Assembly: GCF_040957575.1 (NCBI RefSeq)
Contig: NZ_CP162601.1
Location: forward strand, 434,001-498,000
Source: Vibrio sp. HB236076
GTDB taxonomy: Bacteria; Pseudomonadota; Gammaproteobacteria; Enterobacterales; Vibrionaceae
Direction of reading: 5' to 3'
Length of the DNA: 64,000 nucleotides
Shown: positions 39,087 to 48,046 of the stretch, piece after piece
How the letters are laid out: the number at the start of each line of letters is the position of its first letter
Numbering within the stretch: the stretch's first letter is position 1
Made by a program: the position numbers and the translations under genes
Notes under the pieces: model-generated
What the model was told of the DNA's origin: nothing
Databases searched by the model: none
Seen by the model: only the letters and a program-made list of their open reading frames with translations

Positions 39087-40760
39087 ATTTGGTTTTACCT
39101 AATTCAAACGGGGTCGGATTTGCGAGATAGGCTGACCTGGCCCAGTGCTCGGTCTTATGCGGATCCGACCCCTAGGAGTGATGAAACAAATGGGGTGGAA
39201 TGAGCGTTGATGTTGGTGCCGTCATTGGTGTCAATTGCTAAGGTCAGTCTTTGTTCTTTGCCAAGTGTGTTCGAGCCATAGGGGTCGGATCCACATGTAT
39301 TGAGTGCAAGTTGTGATTGCGTCGATCGCGCGAATCCGACCCCAAGTGAACGCTTTGGCTTACCATGATCCAAATGCTATTCACTCTGGTCTTACTCGCT
39401 GCCAATCCGATGATCGCGAACACCTTTACTCGGTGGTTCCCACGCGGGAGTATGGGGACGAGGGAATGCAGTTAAGAAGTCCGACTGTGTTTCACTGTCT
39501 TTATTTGGTTTTACCTAATTCAAACGGGGTCGGATTTGCGAGATAGCTTGACCTGACCCAGTGCTCGGTCTTGTGCGGATCCGACCCCTAGGAGTGAGGA
39601 AGCAAATGGGGATGGAATGAGCGTTGATGTCGGTGCCGTCATTGATGTCGATTGCTAAGGTCAGTCTTTGTTCTTTGCCAAGTGTGTTCGAGCCATAGGG
39701 GTCGGATCCACATGTATTGAGTGCAAGTTGTGATTGCGTCGATCCCGCGAATCCGACCCCAAGTGAACGCTTTGGCTTACCATGATCCAAATGCTATTCC
39801 CCCTGGTCTTACTCGCTGCCAATCCGATGATCGCGAACACCTTTACTCGGTGGTCTGCATTCCCACGCGAGAGCATGGGAACGAGGGAATGCAGTTAAGA
39901 AGTCCGACTGTGTTTCACTGTCTTTATTTGGTTTTACCTAATTCAAACGGGGTCGGATTTGCGAGATAGCTTGACCTGGCCCAGTGCTCGGTCTTATGCG
40001 GATCCGACCCCTAGAAGTGAGGAAGTAAATGGGAATGGAATGAGCGTTGATGTCGGTGCCGTCATTGGTGTCGATTGCTAAGGTCAGTCTTTGTTCTTTG
40101 CCAAGTGTGTTCGAGCCATAGGGGTCGGTTCCACATGTATTGAGTGCAAGTTGTGATTGCGTCGATCCCGCGAATCCGACCCCAAGTGAACGCTTTGGCT
40201 TACCATGATCCAAATGCTATTCCCCTGGTCTTACTCGCTGTCAATCCGATCATCGTGAACACTTGTACTCTGTGGTCTGCATTCCCACGCGGGAGCATGG
40301 GAACGAGGGAATGCAGTTAAGAAGTCCGACTGTGTTTCACTGTCTTTATTTGGTTTTACCTAATTCAAACGGGGTCGGATTTGCGAGATAGGCTGACCTG
40401 GCCCAGTGCTCGGTCTTATGCGGATCCGACCCCTAGAAGTGAGGAAGCAAATGGGAATGGAATGAGCGTTGATGTCGGTGCCGTCATTGATGTCGATTGC
40501 TAAGGTCAGTCTTTGTTCTTTGCCAAGTGTGTTCGAGCTATAGGGGTCGGATCCACATGTATTGAGTGCAAGTTGTGATTGCGTCGATCCCGCGAATCCG
40601 ACCCCAAGTGAACGCTTTGGCTTACCATGATCCAAATGCTATTCCCCTGGTCTTACTCGCTGCCAATCCGATGATCGCGAACACCTTTACTCGGTGGTTC
40701 CCACGCGGGAGTATGGGGACGAGGGAATGCAGTTAAGAAGTCCGACTGTGTTTCACTGTC
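39087..40760. repeat. Four tandem copies of a ~416-423 bp unit (family B)
   Basis: Units begin with GGTTTTACCTAATTCAAACG at 39091, 39507, 39930 and 40352, giving periods of 416, 423 and 422 bases. Each unit holds two inverted pairs of GGGGTCGGAT/ATCCGACCCC, and near the end a CCCACGCGGGAGCATGGGAACG palindrome. Copies 2 and 3 have a 7-base insertion (CTGCATT) missing from copies 1 and 4. Similarity is very high (scattered single-base differences). Conserved ~91-codon frames occur on the minus strand of copies 2-4, shortened in copy 1, but have no ribosome binding site or known relatives, so I do not call them genes. Confidence 0.93.
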
Positions 40761-40938
40761 TTAAACAGTGTTCGACTGTTTTACACAGCCTTAAACTTTC
40801 TTTTGTATTTCCCTTGCCTATCTTGCTTCCTTTCTGTACTATTCGCACTCCTTAATGCCAGTCATTTTTTTTCGTTCCTTGCTTCCTCTGGTTGACTGGA
40901 CCAATTGTGGAAGCTGAATAATCCGTAAGGAGCAACCC
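40761..40938 (+). promoter_or_regulatory. rpsF leader, possible S6:S18 autoregulatory RNA
   Basis: Just before rpsF, AATCCGTAAGGAGCAACCC is close to the E. coli rpsF leader as I recall it. GGTTG (40890-40894) can pair with CAACC (40933-40937), closing a stem over the ribosome binding site with CCG exposed, as in the S6:S18-binding motif. The fold is proposed by eye. Confidence 0.4.
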
Positions 40939-41310
40939 ATGCGTCATTACGAAATCGTATTCATGGTGCACCCAGATCAAAGCGAGCAAGTTGCTGGCAT
41001 GATCGAGCGTTACACTGGTTCTATCACTGAAGCTGGCGGTACTGTACACCGTCTAGAAGATTGGGGTCGTCGTCAATTGGCTTACCCAATCAACAAGCTT
41101 CACAAGGCACACTATGTTCTTATGAACGTAGAAGCTGACCAAGCGGTTATCGACGAGTTGGAAACGGCTTTCCGTTTCAACGACGCGGTACTACGTAACA
41201 TGATTATGCGTACTAAATCAGCGATCACTGAGCCTTCTATCATGCTTAAGCAGAAAGAAGAACGCGCTCCACGTCGTGACGCTGAAGCGAAACAAGAAGC
41301 TGCTGAGTAA
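40939..41310 (+). CDS. rpsF: 30S ribosomal protein S6
   Basis: 123 residues, [18 protein letters not shown] at the N-terminus, with the conserved [16 protein letters not shown] (split here from the ORF near residue 40) and an acidic/basic tail [13 protein letters not shown]. Strongly biased codon use (CGT, GGT, GAA) marks a highly expressed gene. It is first of the rpsF-priB-rpsR-rplI operon; GGAG is 8 bases upstream. Confidence 0.98.
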   Translation: MRHYEIVFMVHPDQSEQVAGMIERYTGSITEAGGTVHRLEDWGRRQLAYPINKLHKAHYVLMNVEADQAVIDELETAFRFNDAVLRNMIMRTKSAITEPSIMLKQKEERAPRRDAEAKQEAAE

Positions 41311-41318
41311 TAAGTTCT

Positions 41319-41621
41319 ATGACCAATCGAATGGTGTTGAGTGGTTCTATCACAAAAGACCCTATTCGAAGCCGCAGTCCGAGTGGAATTGAGCATTGCC
41401 GTTTTTGGCTTGAGCACCGTTCCACTGTGATTGAAGCTGACCTGCCTAGGCAAGTGTTTTGTCGCATGCCGGTGGTGGTAAGCGGGGCGAGGTCACAAGA
41501 CTTAACTCAACATTTAGTTTTAGGCAGTCACATTGAGGTAAGCGGCTTTGTTGCTTACCAAACCAGCCGGAATGGGGTGGGAAAATTAGTGTTACATGCC
41601 GACAACATTACTCATATTTAG
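41319..41621 (+). CDS. priB: Primosomal replication protein N (PriB)
   Basis: 100-residue OB-fold single-strand DNA-binding protein of the restart primosome. MTNRMVLSGSITKDPIRSRSPSGIEHCRF and the central FCRMPVVVSG (in two parts) follow the family. It starts 8 bases after rpsF. Codon bias is weaker than in its ribosomal neighbours, as usual. Confidence 0.95.
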   Translation: MTNRMVLSGSITKDPIRSRSPSGIEHCRFWLEHRSTVIEADLPRQVFCRMPVVVSGARSQDLTQHLVLGSHIEVSGFVAYQTSRNGVGKLVLHADNITHI

Positions 41622-41633
41622 ATCAGGAGATAG

Positions 41634-41864
<231 letters not shown>

Positions 41865-41897
41865 TCGGTTCGTTTTATTAAGAAAGAGGATTAAGCA

Positions 41898-42347
41898 ATG
41901 CAAGTTATTCTACTTGATAAAATCGGTAACCTTGGCGGTCTTGGCGATACTGTAAGCGTTAAGTCTGGTTACGCGCGTAACTTCCTTATCCCACAAGGTA
42001 AGGCTGTTATGGCGACTAAATCAAACGTTGAAATGTTTGAAGCTCGTCGTGCTGAACTTGAAGCGAAAGTTGCTGAGCAACTAACGGCTTCTCAAGCTCG
42101 TGCAGAGAAAGTTGAAGCTCTAGAAGCGGTTGTTATCACTTCTAAAGCTGGTGACGAAGGCAAACTATTCGGTTCTATCGGTACTCGCGATATCGCAGAT
42201 GCAATCACTGCAGCTGGCGTTGAAGTATCTAAGAGCGAAGTTCGTCTTCCTGAAGGTGCTCTACGTACTACTGGTGAATTTGACATCACTGTTCAACTTC
42301 ACTCAGAAGTATTCGCAACAGCAAAAGTACAAGTTGTTGCTGAGTAA
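41898..42347 (+). CDS. rplI: 50S ribosomal protein L9
   Basis: 149 residues. [19 protein letters not shown] and [16 protein letters not shown] are the N-terminal RNA-binding signature, followed by a long helix and the C-terminal domain ([17 protein letters not shown]). Last gene of the operon. Confidence 0.98.
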   Translation: MQVILLDKIGNLGGLGDTVSVKSGYARNFLIPQGKAVMATKSNVEMFEARRAELEAKVAEQLTASQARAEKVEALEAVVITSKAGDEGKLFGSIGTRDIADAITAAGVEVSKSEVRLPEGALRTTGEFDITVQLHSEVFATAKVQVVAE

Positions 42348-42363
42348 TCTCAGTTAAGAGTTC

Positions 42364-42398
42364 AAAAAAGGCACTGGTTAATCCAGTGCCTTTTTTTT
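42364..42398 (+). terminator. Terminator of the rpsF-rplI operon
   Basis: Stem AAAAAAGGCACTGG/CCAGTGCCTTTTTT with TTAAT loop and T8, 17 bases after the rplI stop. Confidence 0.92.
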
Positions 42399-42425
42399 GT
42401 TTAAAATACAGAGAAGACAGGGTGA

Positions 42426-42545
42426 TCAGTGTAAGACAGTACGCTGCGCTTAACACAGTGAAACACAGCTCTCAAGATAGATTTTGGTTTTACTGTTTTT
42501 CACTGTCTTACACTGTGTTTGACTGTTTTACACTGTTTTTCTCTT
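42426..42545. repeat. ACTGT/ACACTG-rich repeat (family C), copy 2
   Basis: CAGTGTAAGACAGT on the left and ACTGTCTTACACTG on the right form a long inverted repeat around ACGCTGCGCTTAACACAG. Same building blocks as at 38969. Confidence 0.75.
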
Positions 42546-42808
42546 GCTACATTACACTGCCAATACACAAATATCATTCACAAAAATTATCCTTTTAATT
42601 TTTGTTATATTTCATGTTTATCTATTAATTATGATAAATATCAATGAATTATGATTAATGTGGAATCGGAATGGTTATTATTATATTTTGATATAAAAAT
42701 TAATAGTTCAGTAATTGACCAAAGGTAACGATTCATCAATCTTATTGTCGTCTGGAAAACATGCAGATACATATTGATGACAAATTACTTTCAACAATAG
42801 AGGTCAAA
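42546..42808. promoter_or_regulatory. AT-rich upstream region of the alginate lyase gene
   Basis: Markedly A+T rich compared with the surrounding genes, especially 42560-42720. No operator is recognised. Composition suggests acquired DNA. Confidence 0.5.
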
Positions 42809-43648
42809 ATGAAATTAACGACACTGAGTACTTTAGTTGCTGTACTGGCAGTAACACAAGGCCAAGCTTTTGCTGCCCCATCGGATGATTTTGATTTAAG
42901 CCAATGGAAGTTGACATTGCCTGTGAGTGAATACGCGTATTTTGGCTCCGGTGATGATGATGATGCTGCAGAAATCCTACCCAGCGATTGTACCGGCAAT
43001 AATTACAGTGGCTCTGGAATTGATGAAGGATTTGAAGATACCAATTATTTTTACAGCGATTCATCAGGCGCGATGGTCTTTGTTACCCCATTGGACGGCG
43101 GGGCATCAACGCTAAATTCAAGTTATGTTCGTTCTGAACTCAGAGAGTTATACGATTGGAGTGCGTGTGACTCAACGGGTACGGCCAATTGGGATATTAG
43201 TAGCGGCACTCATACTCTTTCTGCCACCCTTAGTGTGACCGACTATTATGATGACGATCCACAAACAGTAGTTGGCCAAATACATGCACATAACTCCAAT
43301 TATGCCTTAGTGAAATTGCAATGGGATGGCCCGACAAAAGACGTTCGTGCGATCATCAATGAAAGTGCCGAAGACGGCAACAACTTTGATCTAGAGTTCG
43401 GCTTGGTGCCCGGTACCGATGAATGGAGCTATACTATTGAGGTTGAAGATAAAAAAATAAGTATTTCGGTCACTTATGGAGGAGAAACGGTAACTAAATC
43501 CGTCACCATAGGCGAGGGGGATATGGACGATGATTGGTTGGACGATACATTTTACTTCAAGGCAGGAAACTATGCCCAAGCAAACAAAAGTAGTGGCGGC
43601 AGTTTCACGGTTAAGTTCACGGACTTGGATGTCAGCCATAGTGATTAA
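42809..43648 (+). CDS. Secreted alginate lyase, polysaccharide lyase family 7
   Basis: 279 residues with a signal peptide (MKLTTLSTLVAVLAV, cleavage near AFA-AP) and no other domain. The PL7 motifs are all present: VRSELREL (about residue 111), VVGQIHAH (about 156) and YFKAGNYAQ (about 253), which hold the catalytic Arg, Gln, His and Tyr. The QIH form is usually associated with guluronate-containing substrates. I start at 42809 after AGAGGT; a frame from 42761 would bury the signal peptide. Flanked by repeats on both sides and lying in an operon-free gap between rplI and the DUF481 gene, so it is likely acquired. Confidence 0.93.
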   Translation: MKLTTLSTLVAVLAVTQGQAFAAPSDDFDLSQWKLTLPVSEYAYFGSGDDDDAAEILPSDCTGNNYSGSGIDEGFEDTNYFYSDSSGAMVFVTPLDGGASTLNSSYVRSELRELYDWSACDSTGTANWDISSGTHTLSATLSVTDYYDDDPQTVVGQIHAHNSNYALVKLQWDGPTKDVRAIINESAEDGNNFDLEFGLVPGTDEWSYTIEVEDKKISISVTYGGETVTKSVTIGEGDMDDDWLDDTFYFKAGNYAQANKSSGGSFTVKFTDLDVSHSD

Positions 43649-43686
43649 TGAGTTGTTCTTAAGGAAAGTTTAGGAACAGAAAATTA

Positions 43687-43728
43687 GGACACCCATCTAT
43701 TGTTGAGACTTGAAATACTTGGGTGTCC
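43687..43728. repeat. Family-A palindrome 1 (42 nt)
   Basis: GGACACCCA ... TGGGTGTCC, arms separated by 24 bases. Followed directly by CGTAAATAGCAACATGTATTG and a partial family-B copy. Confidence 0.9.
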
Positions 43729-43738
43729 CGTAAATAGC

Positions 43739-43820
43739 AACATGTATTGAGTGCAAGTTGTGATTGCGTCGATCCCGCGAATCCGACCCCAAGTGAACGC
43801 TTTGGCTTACCATGATCCAA
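43739..43820. repeat. Partial family-B copy, 82 bp
   Basis: Identical in sequence to the part of the 39-40.8 kb unit beginning ACATGTATTGAGTGCAAG and ending CATGATCCAAA. It then breaks into AGAATCAATTCAGGACACCC. Confidence 0.88.
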
Positions 43821-43832
43821 AGAATCAATTCA

Positions 43833-43874
43833 GGACACCCACTAATTCATTCGCGGTGAAATACCTGGGTGTCC
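43833..43874. repeat. Family-A palindrome 2 (42 nt)
   Basis: GGACACCCA (43833) paired with TGGGTGTCC (43866-43874). Confidence 0.9.
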
Positions 43875-43921
43875 TGTAACTCTCCACTCTCCATCAAGGT
43901 CGTTTCACTAGCAGAAAGTTA

Positions 43922-43963
43922 GGACACCCATCTATTGTTGAGACTTGAAATACTTGGGTGTCC
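43922..43963. repeat. Family-A palindrome 3 (42 nt)
   Basis: Same as palindrome 1 including its flanks (CTATTGTTGAGACTTGAAAT inside), and again joined to ACATGTATTGAG of family B. Confidence 0.9.
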
Positions 43964-43974
43964 CGTAAATAGCA

Positions 43975-44178
43975 ACATGTATTGAGTGCAAGTTGTGATT
44001 GCGTCGATCCCGCGAATCCGACCCCAAGTGAACGCTTTGGCTTACCATGATCCAAATGCTATTCCCCCTGGTCTTACTCGCTGCCAATCCGATGATCGCG
44101 AACACCTTTACTCGGTGGTCTGCATTCCCACGCGGGAGCATGGGAACGAGGGAATGCAGTTAAGAAGTCCGACTGGGT
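43975..44178. repeat. Partial family-B copy, ~200 bp
   Basis: Runs from ACATGTATTGAGTGCAAG to AAGAAGTCCGACTG of the 420-bp unit, including the CCCACGCGGGAGCATGGGAACG palindrome. Confidence 0.88.
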
Positions 44179-44216
44179 TTCACTGTCTCATACTGTGTTT
44201 GACAGAAATCAATTCA

Positions 44217-44258
44217 GGACACCCACTAATTCATTCGCGGTGAAATACCTGGGTGTCC
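44217..44258. repeat. Family-A palindrome 4 (42 nt)
   Basis: GGACACCCA / TGGGTGTCC; internal sequence matches palindrome 2 (CTAATTCATTCGCGGTGAAA). Confidence 0.9.
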
Positions 44259-44274
44259 CGGAGTACTTAAAAAG

Positions 44275-44385
44275 AAGATCGCTGTGCTTCAAGGTCGTTT
44301 CACTGCAAGGACGCTTCGCTCAAGTGGCAAGGTAAAGACAGTGAATGACAGTGTGATACAGTGCGCTGCGCTTAACACAGAGCAG
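44275..44385. repeat. ACTGT/ACACTG-rich repeat (family C), copy 3
   Basis: TTTCACTGCAAGGACGCTTC, CAAGTGGCAAGGTAAAGACA, GTGAATGACAGTG and CTGCGCTTAACACAG repeat the 38969 block. Confidence 0.75.
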
Positions 44386-44392
44386 AAAGTTA

Positions 44393-44434
44393 GGACACCC
44401 ATCTATTGTTGAGACTTGAAATACTTGGGTGTCC
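44393..44434. repeat. Family-A palindrome 5 (42 nt)
   Basis: Third palindrome of the CTATTGTTGAGACTTGAAAT subtype, again abutting a family-B 3' part. Confidence 0.9.
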
Positions 44435-44445
44435 TGTAAATAGCA

Positions 44446-44745
44446 ACATGTATTGAGTGCAAGTTGTGATTGCGTCGATCCCGCGAATCCGACCCCAAGT
44501 GAACGCTTTGGCTTACCATGATCCAAATGCTATTCCCCCTGGTCTTACTCGCTGCCAATCCGATGATCGCGAACACCTTTACTCGGTGGTCTGCATTCCC
44601 ACGCAGGAGCATGGGAACGAGGGAATGCAGTTAAGAAGTCCGACTGTGTTTAACTGTCTCATACTGTGTTTGACTGTTTTATACTCTGGTTTTCCTTGCC
44701 ACTTGGAACGAAGTGATCTTGCTACTTGAAGCGTAGCGATCTTCT
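44446..44745. repeat. Partial family-B copy plus family-C tail
   Basis: 44446-44650 repeats the family-B 3' half; 44650-44745 is family C in reverse orientation (CCTTGCCACTTGGAACGAAG, GAAGCGTAGCGATCTT). Confidence 0.85.
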
Positions 44746-44751
44746 TTAAAA

Positions 44752-45540
44752 CTAAAACGAAAACAACAAGTTGACGTTGGTCGTGGTGTCAGTTTTGTCT
44801 AATCCGCTGGGCACTTTGTTGTGAAAAGTTAAGTTATGACTGATCTTGACGGCAATCCCTTCGGTGATTTTGTTGGTGATATTGAACTCGTTCTCCACTC
44901 GGGTATTACTGCCACCGGCAATCACAGTGACGATGTTTTCTAAGCTGACACTTTTTAACGCCTGCCATTGGCTGGTCAACTGAGTTCGAACAATCGGTTC
45001 TTTGACCGTGGTTTCAAATACGATGTCGTCATCATCAATTTCATCGAGATTGGGTTTTTGATAGCGATAGCCCGGACCAAGCTCCCATTCTAAACGCCAA
45101 TTTTCAGTATTTTGCAACTGGTAACCAAACCCTGCAGAGATGGTATAATCTTGATAATAGGCGGTATATTGCGAGTCGGTGCCATCAAAGCTGCCATAGC
45201 GATAGGTTCTGACACCGGTCTTGTAATCGAGCTGAAATTCGTAATTTGAACGACGTTTACTTTCATCGCCATCTTCGTATAAATTGTAGAACTTGAGTAA
45301 ACCGCTCGAGCGATAACGCCCTTCGGTGTACTCAGCACTCAAACGGGTATTAAAGGTGCGCGAGTCGGTGTTGCCGGTGTTGGCCTGAAAACCAATTTCA
45401 AACTCGGTTTTTAACGGATCGCTGATCTCAATCTTAGGCTCGGAGGACGGGCTGGCATCCGAATTGGGATTGGGGGTTTCTTGCGCGTATAGCGGGGAGC
45501 AAAGGAGTGATAAAACCAAAAAACACCACAGGTTTGGCAC
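44752..45540 (-). CDS. DUF481 outer-membrane beta-barrel protein
   Basis: 262 residues with signal peptide (MPNLWCFLVLSLLCSPLYA-Q), a Pro/Ser-rich stretch, then alternating aromatic beta strands (FEIGFQANTGNTDSRTFNTR, YRSSGLLKFYNLYED, WRLEWELGPGYRYQ) ending in FSF, as in barrels inserted by the BAM machinery. It belongs with the DUF481/YdiY group, which includes salt-induced outer-membrane proteins; function unknown. Located between rplI and dnaB, where I recall a homologue in V. cholerae. It is transcribed toward the repeat region. Confidence 0.85.
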   Translation of the reverse strand: MPNLWCFLVLSLLCSPLYAQETPNPNSDASPSSEPKIEISDPLKTEFEIGFQANTGNTDSRTFNTRLSAEYTEGRYRSSGLLKFYNLYEDGDESKRRSNYEFQLDYKTGVRTYRYGSFDGTDSQYTAYYQDYTISAGFGYQLQNTENWRLEWELGPGYRYQKPNLDEIDDDDIVFETTVKEPIVRTQLTSQWQALKSVSLENIVTVIAGGSNTRVENEFNITNKITEGIAVKISHNLTFHNKVPSGLDKTDTTTNVNLLFSF

Positions 45541-45710
45541 GCTAACCTCATTGAGTCATGATTCAGTGATCGGATATTACGCATCTGTCTTGGCGATTGC
45601 GTCAATGTTAGGTTAAAAGTCAGAGATTCTCTGTTAAAGTCATTTCACCGCGAAAACCCGCGCAAAAATCCGTTATAATCAGCAGTCAAATAAGGTAAGT
45701 GAGTAAAGCA

Positions 45711-47105
45711 ATGGCTGAATTTAAAGAGCGACGCAACGCAGACAAGCAGGTGGATTCTATCAAGGTGCCACCCCATTCGATTGAAGCCGAGCAATCGGTG
45801 CTCGGTGGCTTGTTATTAGACAATGAACGCTGGGACTCTGTGGCCGAGCGCGTAGTGACCAAGGATTTTTACAGCCGACCTCATCGTCTGATCTTTGATG
45901 CCGCCAAAGCCATTTTAGAACAAAGCAAGCCTTTGGATTTGATCACCTTATCTGAATATTTAGAAAACCGCGAACAACTCGATGATGTCGGCGGTTTTGC
46001 TTATTTAACCGACTTGGCCAAAAATACCCCAAGTGCGGCAAACATCATCGCTTATGCCGACATCGTGGCCGAACGCGCATTGGTCAGAAATTTGATTGGG
46101 GTGGCCAACGAAATCGCCGACGCCGGTTACGACCCACAAGGGCGCAGCAGTGAAGATTTGCTCGATCTCGCCGAGAGTAAGGTCTTTGCGATTGCCGAGG
46201 AGCGCACCAACGAAAACGAAGGGCCGCAAAGTGTCGAGTCGGTGTTGGAAAGAACCATTCATCGCATTGAAGAGCTGTATCAAAGCCCGCAAGATGGCGT
46301 GACTGGGGTCGACACTGGCTTTACCGATCTCAACAAGAAAACCGCCGGTCTTCAGGGCTCCGATCTGATCATCGTCGCGGCGCGTCCCTCGATGGGTAAA
46401 ACCACCTTTGCCATGAACTTGTGTGAAAACGCCGCCATGGATCAAGAAAAACCGGTGCTGATTTTCTCGCTCGAGATGCCGGCTGAGCAGCTGATGATGA
46501 GGATGTTGGCCTCGTTGTCGCGGGTGGATCAAACGAAAATCCGAACCGGTCAGCTCGACGACGAAGACTGGGCGCGTTTGTCGTCGACCATGGGCATTAT
46601 GATGCAGAAAAAAAACATGTTCATCGATGACAGCTCAGGCCTAACACCGACGGAGGTGCGTTCGCGAGCCCGTCGTGTGGCAAGAGAGTACGGCGGTTTA
46701 TCGATGATCATGGTCGACTACTTGCAGTTGATGCGCGTGCCGGCTTTATCGGACAACCGGACCTTAGAAATCGCGGAAATTTCTCGCTCGCTAAAAGCGC
46801 TTGCCAAAGAGCTCAATGTCCCTGTGGTGGCGCTGTCACAGTTAAACCGCTCGTTGGAGCAACGGGCCGACAAACGCCCGGTTAACTCAGATTTGCGTGA
46901 ATCGGGCTCGATTGAGCAAGACGCGGATTTGATTATGTTTATCTATCGCGATGAGGTGTACAACCCAGACAGTGCACTCAAAGGCATTGCTGAAATCATC
47001 ATTGGTAAGCAACGGAACGGCCCAATTGGCTCGGTGCGTCTGACCTTCCAAGGCCATCACTCGCGCTTTGATAACTACGCCGGTCCTGCCTTCGACGACG
47101 AATAA
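45711..47105 (+). CDS. dnaB: Replicative DNA helicase
   Basis: Hexameric 5'-3' helicase of the replication fork. 464 residues from the ATG at 45711 (MAEFKERRNADKQVDSIKV); a GTG four codons upstream (45699) has the closer AAGG and could also be used. N-terminal domain SIEAEQSVLGGLLLDN; RecA-like core with Walker A ARPSMGKTTFAMN, IMVDYLQLM as Walker B, and SQLNRSLEQR. No intein is present. In many vibrios alr follows dnaB; here it does not. Confidence 0.97.
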   Translation: MAEFKERRNADKQVDSIKVPPHSIEAEQSVLGGLLLDNERWDSVAERVVTKDFYSRPHRLIFDAAKAILEQSKPLDLITLSEYLENREQLDDVGGFAYLTDLAKNTPSAANIIAYADIVAERALVRNLIGVANEIADAGYDPQGRSSEDLLDLAESKVFAIAEERTNENEGPQSVESVLERTIHRIEELYQSPQDGVTGVDTGFTDLNKKTAGLQGSDLIIVAARPSMGKTTFAMNLCENAAMDQEKPVLIFSLEMPAEQLMMRMLASLSRVDQTKIRTGQLDDEDWARLSSTMGIMMQKKNMFIDDSSGLTPTEVRSRARRVAREYGGLSMIMVDYLQLMRVPALSDNRTLEIAEISRSLKALAKELNVPVVALSQLNRSLEQRADKRPVNSDLRESGSIEQDADLIMFIYRDEVYNPDSALKGIAEIIIGKQRNGPIGSVRLTFQGHHSRFDNYAGPAFDDE

Positions 47106-47259
47106 GTCCCCTGATTTTATAACCGTATTACGGCTCGCTGAGCGGGCCGTTGAAAGCGCGTTACCATCTCGTTCACGTCACTTGCCGATTGTGGAAGGGG
47201 CGTTTTGTTTGCCTATCTCCATGGCGATGGTTAGGGAGCGCACCAAGTATCAGCAGGGG

Positions 47260-47682
47260 TTATGCCTGTCCTTGTAACGTAACAATAACCCGACGCGACC
47301 CACCGTGATTGCGGTGCTCACCTAAGTAAATCCCTTGCCACGTGCCGAGTAATAAACGCCCATTTTGCACCGGTACTGTCACACTATTGCCAAGCATGGC
47401 CGCTTTAATGTGCGCAGGCATATCGTCGGGTCCTTCGTAAGTATGCTGAAAGTAGGGCGCATTTTCTGGTACTAAGCGATGAAAATAAGCTTCCATATCG
47501 GCTCTGACGGTCGGATCGGCGTTTTCGTTGATACTCAAGCTGGCCGACGTGTGCTGAATAAAGCAATGAGCAAGGCCGACTTCGATCGGTTTGAGCTGAG
47601 TCATGGCACGCTCAATGTGGTCGGTGATTAAATGAAAGCCACGGCGTTTGGCCGGCAGTTCGATGGTAATTTGTTGCCACAT
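47260..47682 (-). CDS. yjbQ: YjbQ family protein (UPF0047)
   Basis: 140 residues from the ATG at 47682, which follows CGAGGTTAGT; the frame is open to 47751 but without similarity. Family motifs: [19 protein letters not shown] (about residue 40), [19 protein letters not shown], and [12 protein letters not shown]. YjbQ homologues show weak thiamine-phosphate synthase activity in E. coli; the true role is uncertain. It is convergent with dnaB and divergent from pgi, as in V. cholerae. Confidence 0.93.
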   Translation of the reverse strand: MWQQITIELPAKRRGFHLITDHIERAMTQLKPIEVGLAHCFIQHTSASLSINENADPTVRADMEAYFHRLVPENAPYFQHTYEGPDDMPAHIKAAMLGNSVTVPVQNGRLLLGTWQGIYLGEHRNHGGSRRVIVTLQGQA

Positions 47683-48046
47683 ACTAACCTCGTGATGGTG
47701 GGAAGGCCGCCCAAGAAAGCGCGACGATAAATCGGATAACGTGTAGACCATAGCTCAGAAGCGGGCAAGGGTAAACCTTGGTTGTGAATGGCATATTGTT
47801 GGGCTATTGCTGTCTCTCGCTGGCGATAGGCCGTGATGGTGAAGTAAAGAAGCGGTTAAAATTAGGTCATTTAAAGTCTTGATATGCCGATGCTCTACAA
47901 GTTACAACCAGATCATCTAGCCGCGCCTCGCCGTTCGTGATAAAAAAGGAAAACAGAAAGAAACATTAAGATTTTACTTGTTATTATAATGAGGTGAGGC
48001 GCTCTTCTGCACCACTTCACAAAACATTCAGATTGGGAATCACAAC
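47683..48046. promoter_or_regulatory. Divergent region yjbQ / pgi
   Basis: 364 bp with no gene and no operator that I recognise. AT-rich just before pgi (47940-48000), likely its promoter. Confidence 0.5.

Larger units (their letters stand above)
43649..44751. other. Repeat-filled region, alginate lyase / DUF481 gene
   Basis: 1.1 kb with no genuine gene; contains five family-A palindromes, three partial family-B copies and family-C stretches. Confidence 0.8.

Noticed and set aside
39155..40635. Four similar minus-strand frames of 72-91 codons starting MDHGKPKRSLGVGF in the tandem array, and matching plus-strand frames
   Set aside because: They lie inside nucleotide repeats that contain palindromes, have no ribosome binding sites, change length by frameshift between copies, and occur on both strands. 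Conservation is explained by recent DNA duplication.
45699..45710. GTG as the dnaB start
   Set aside because: It has the closer AAGG, but homologous DnaB N-termini align with the ATG four codons later. Left as an alternative.
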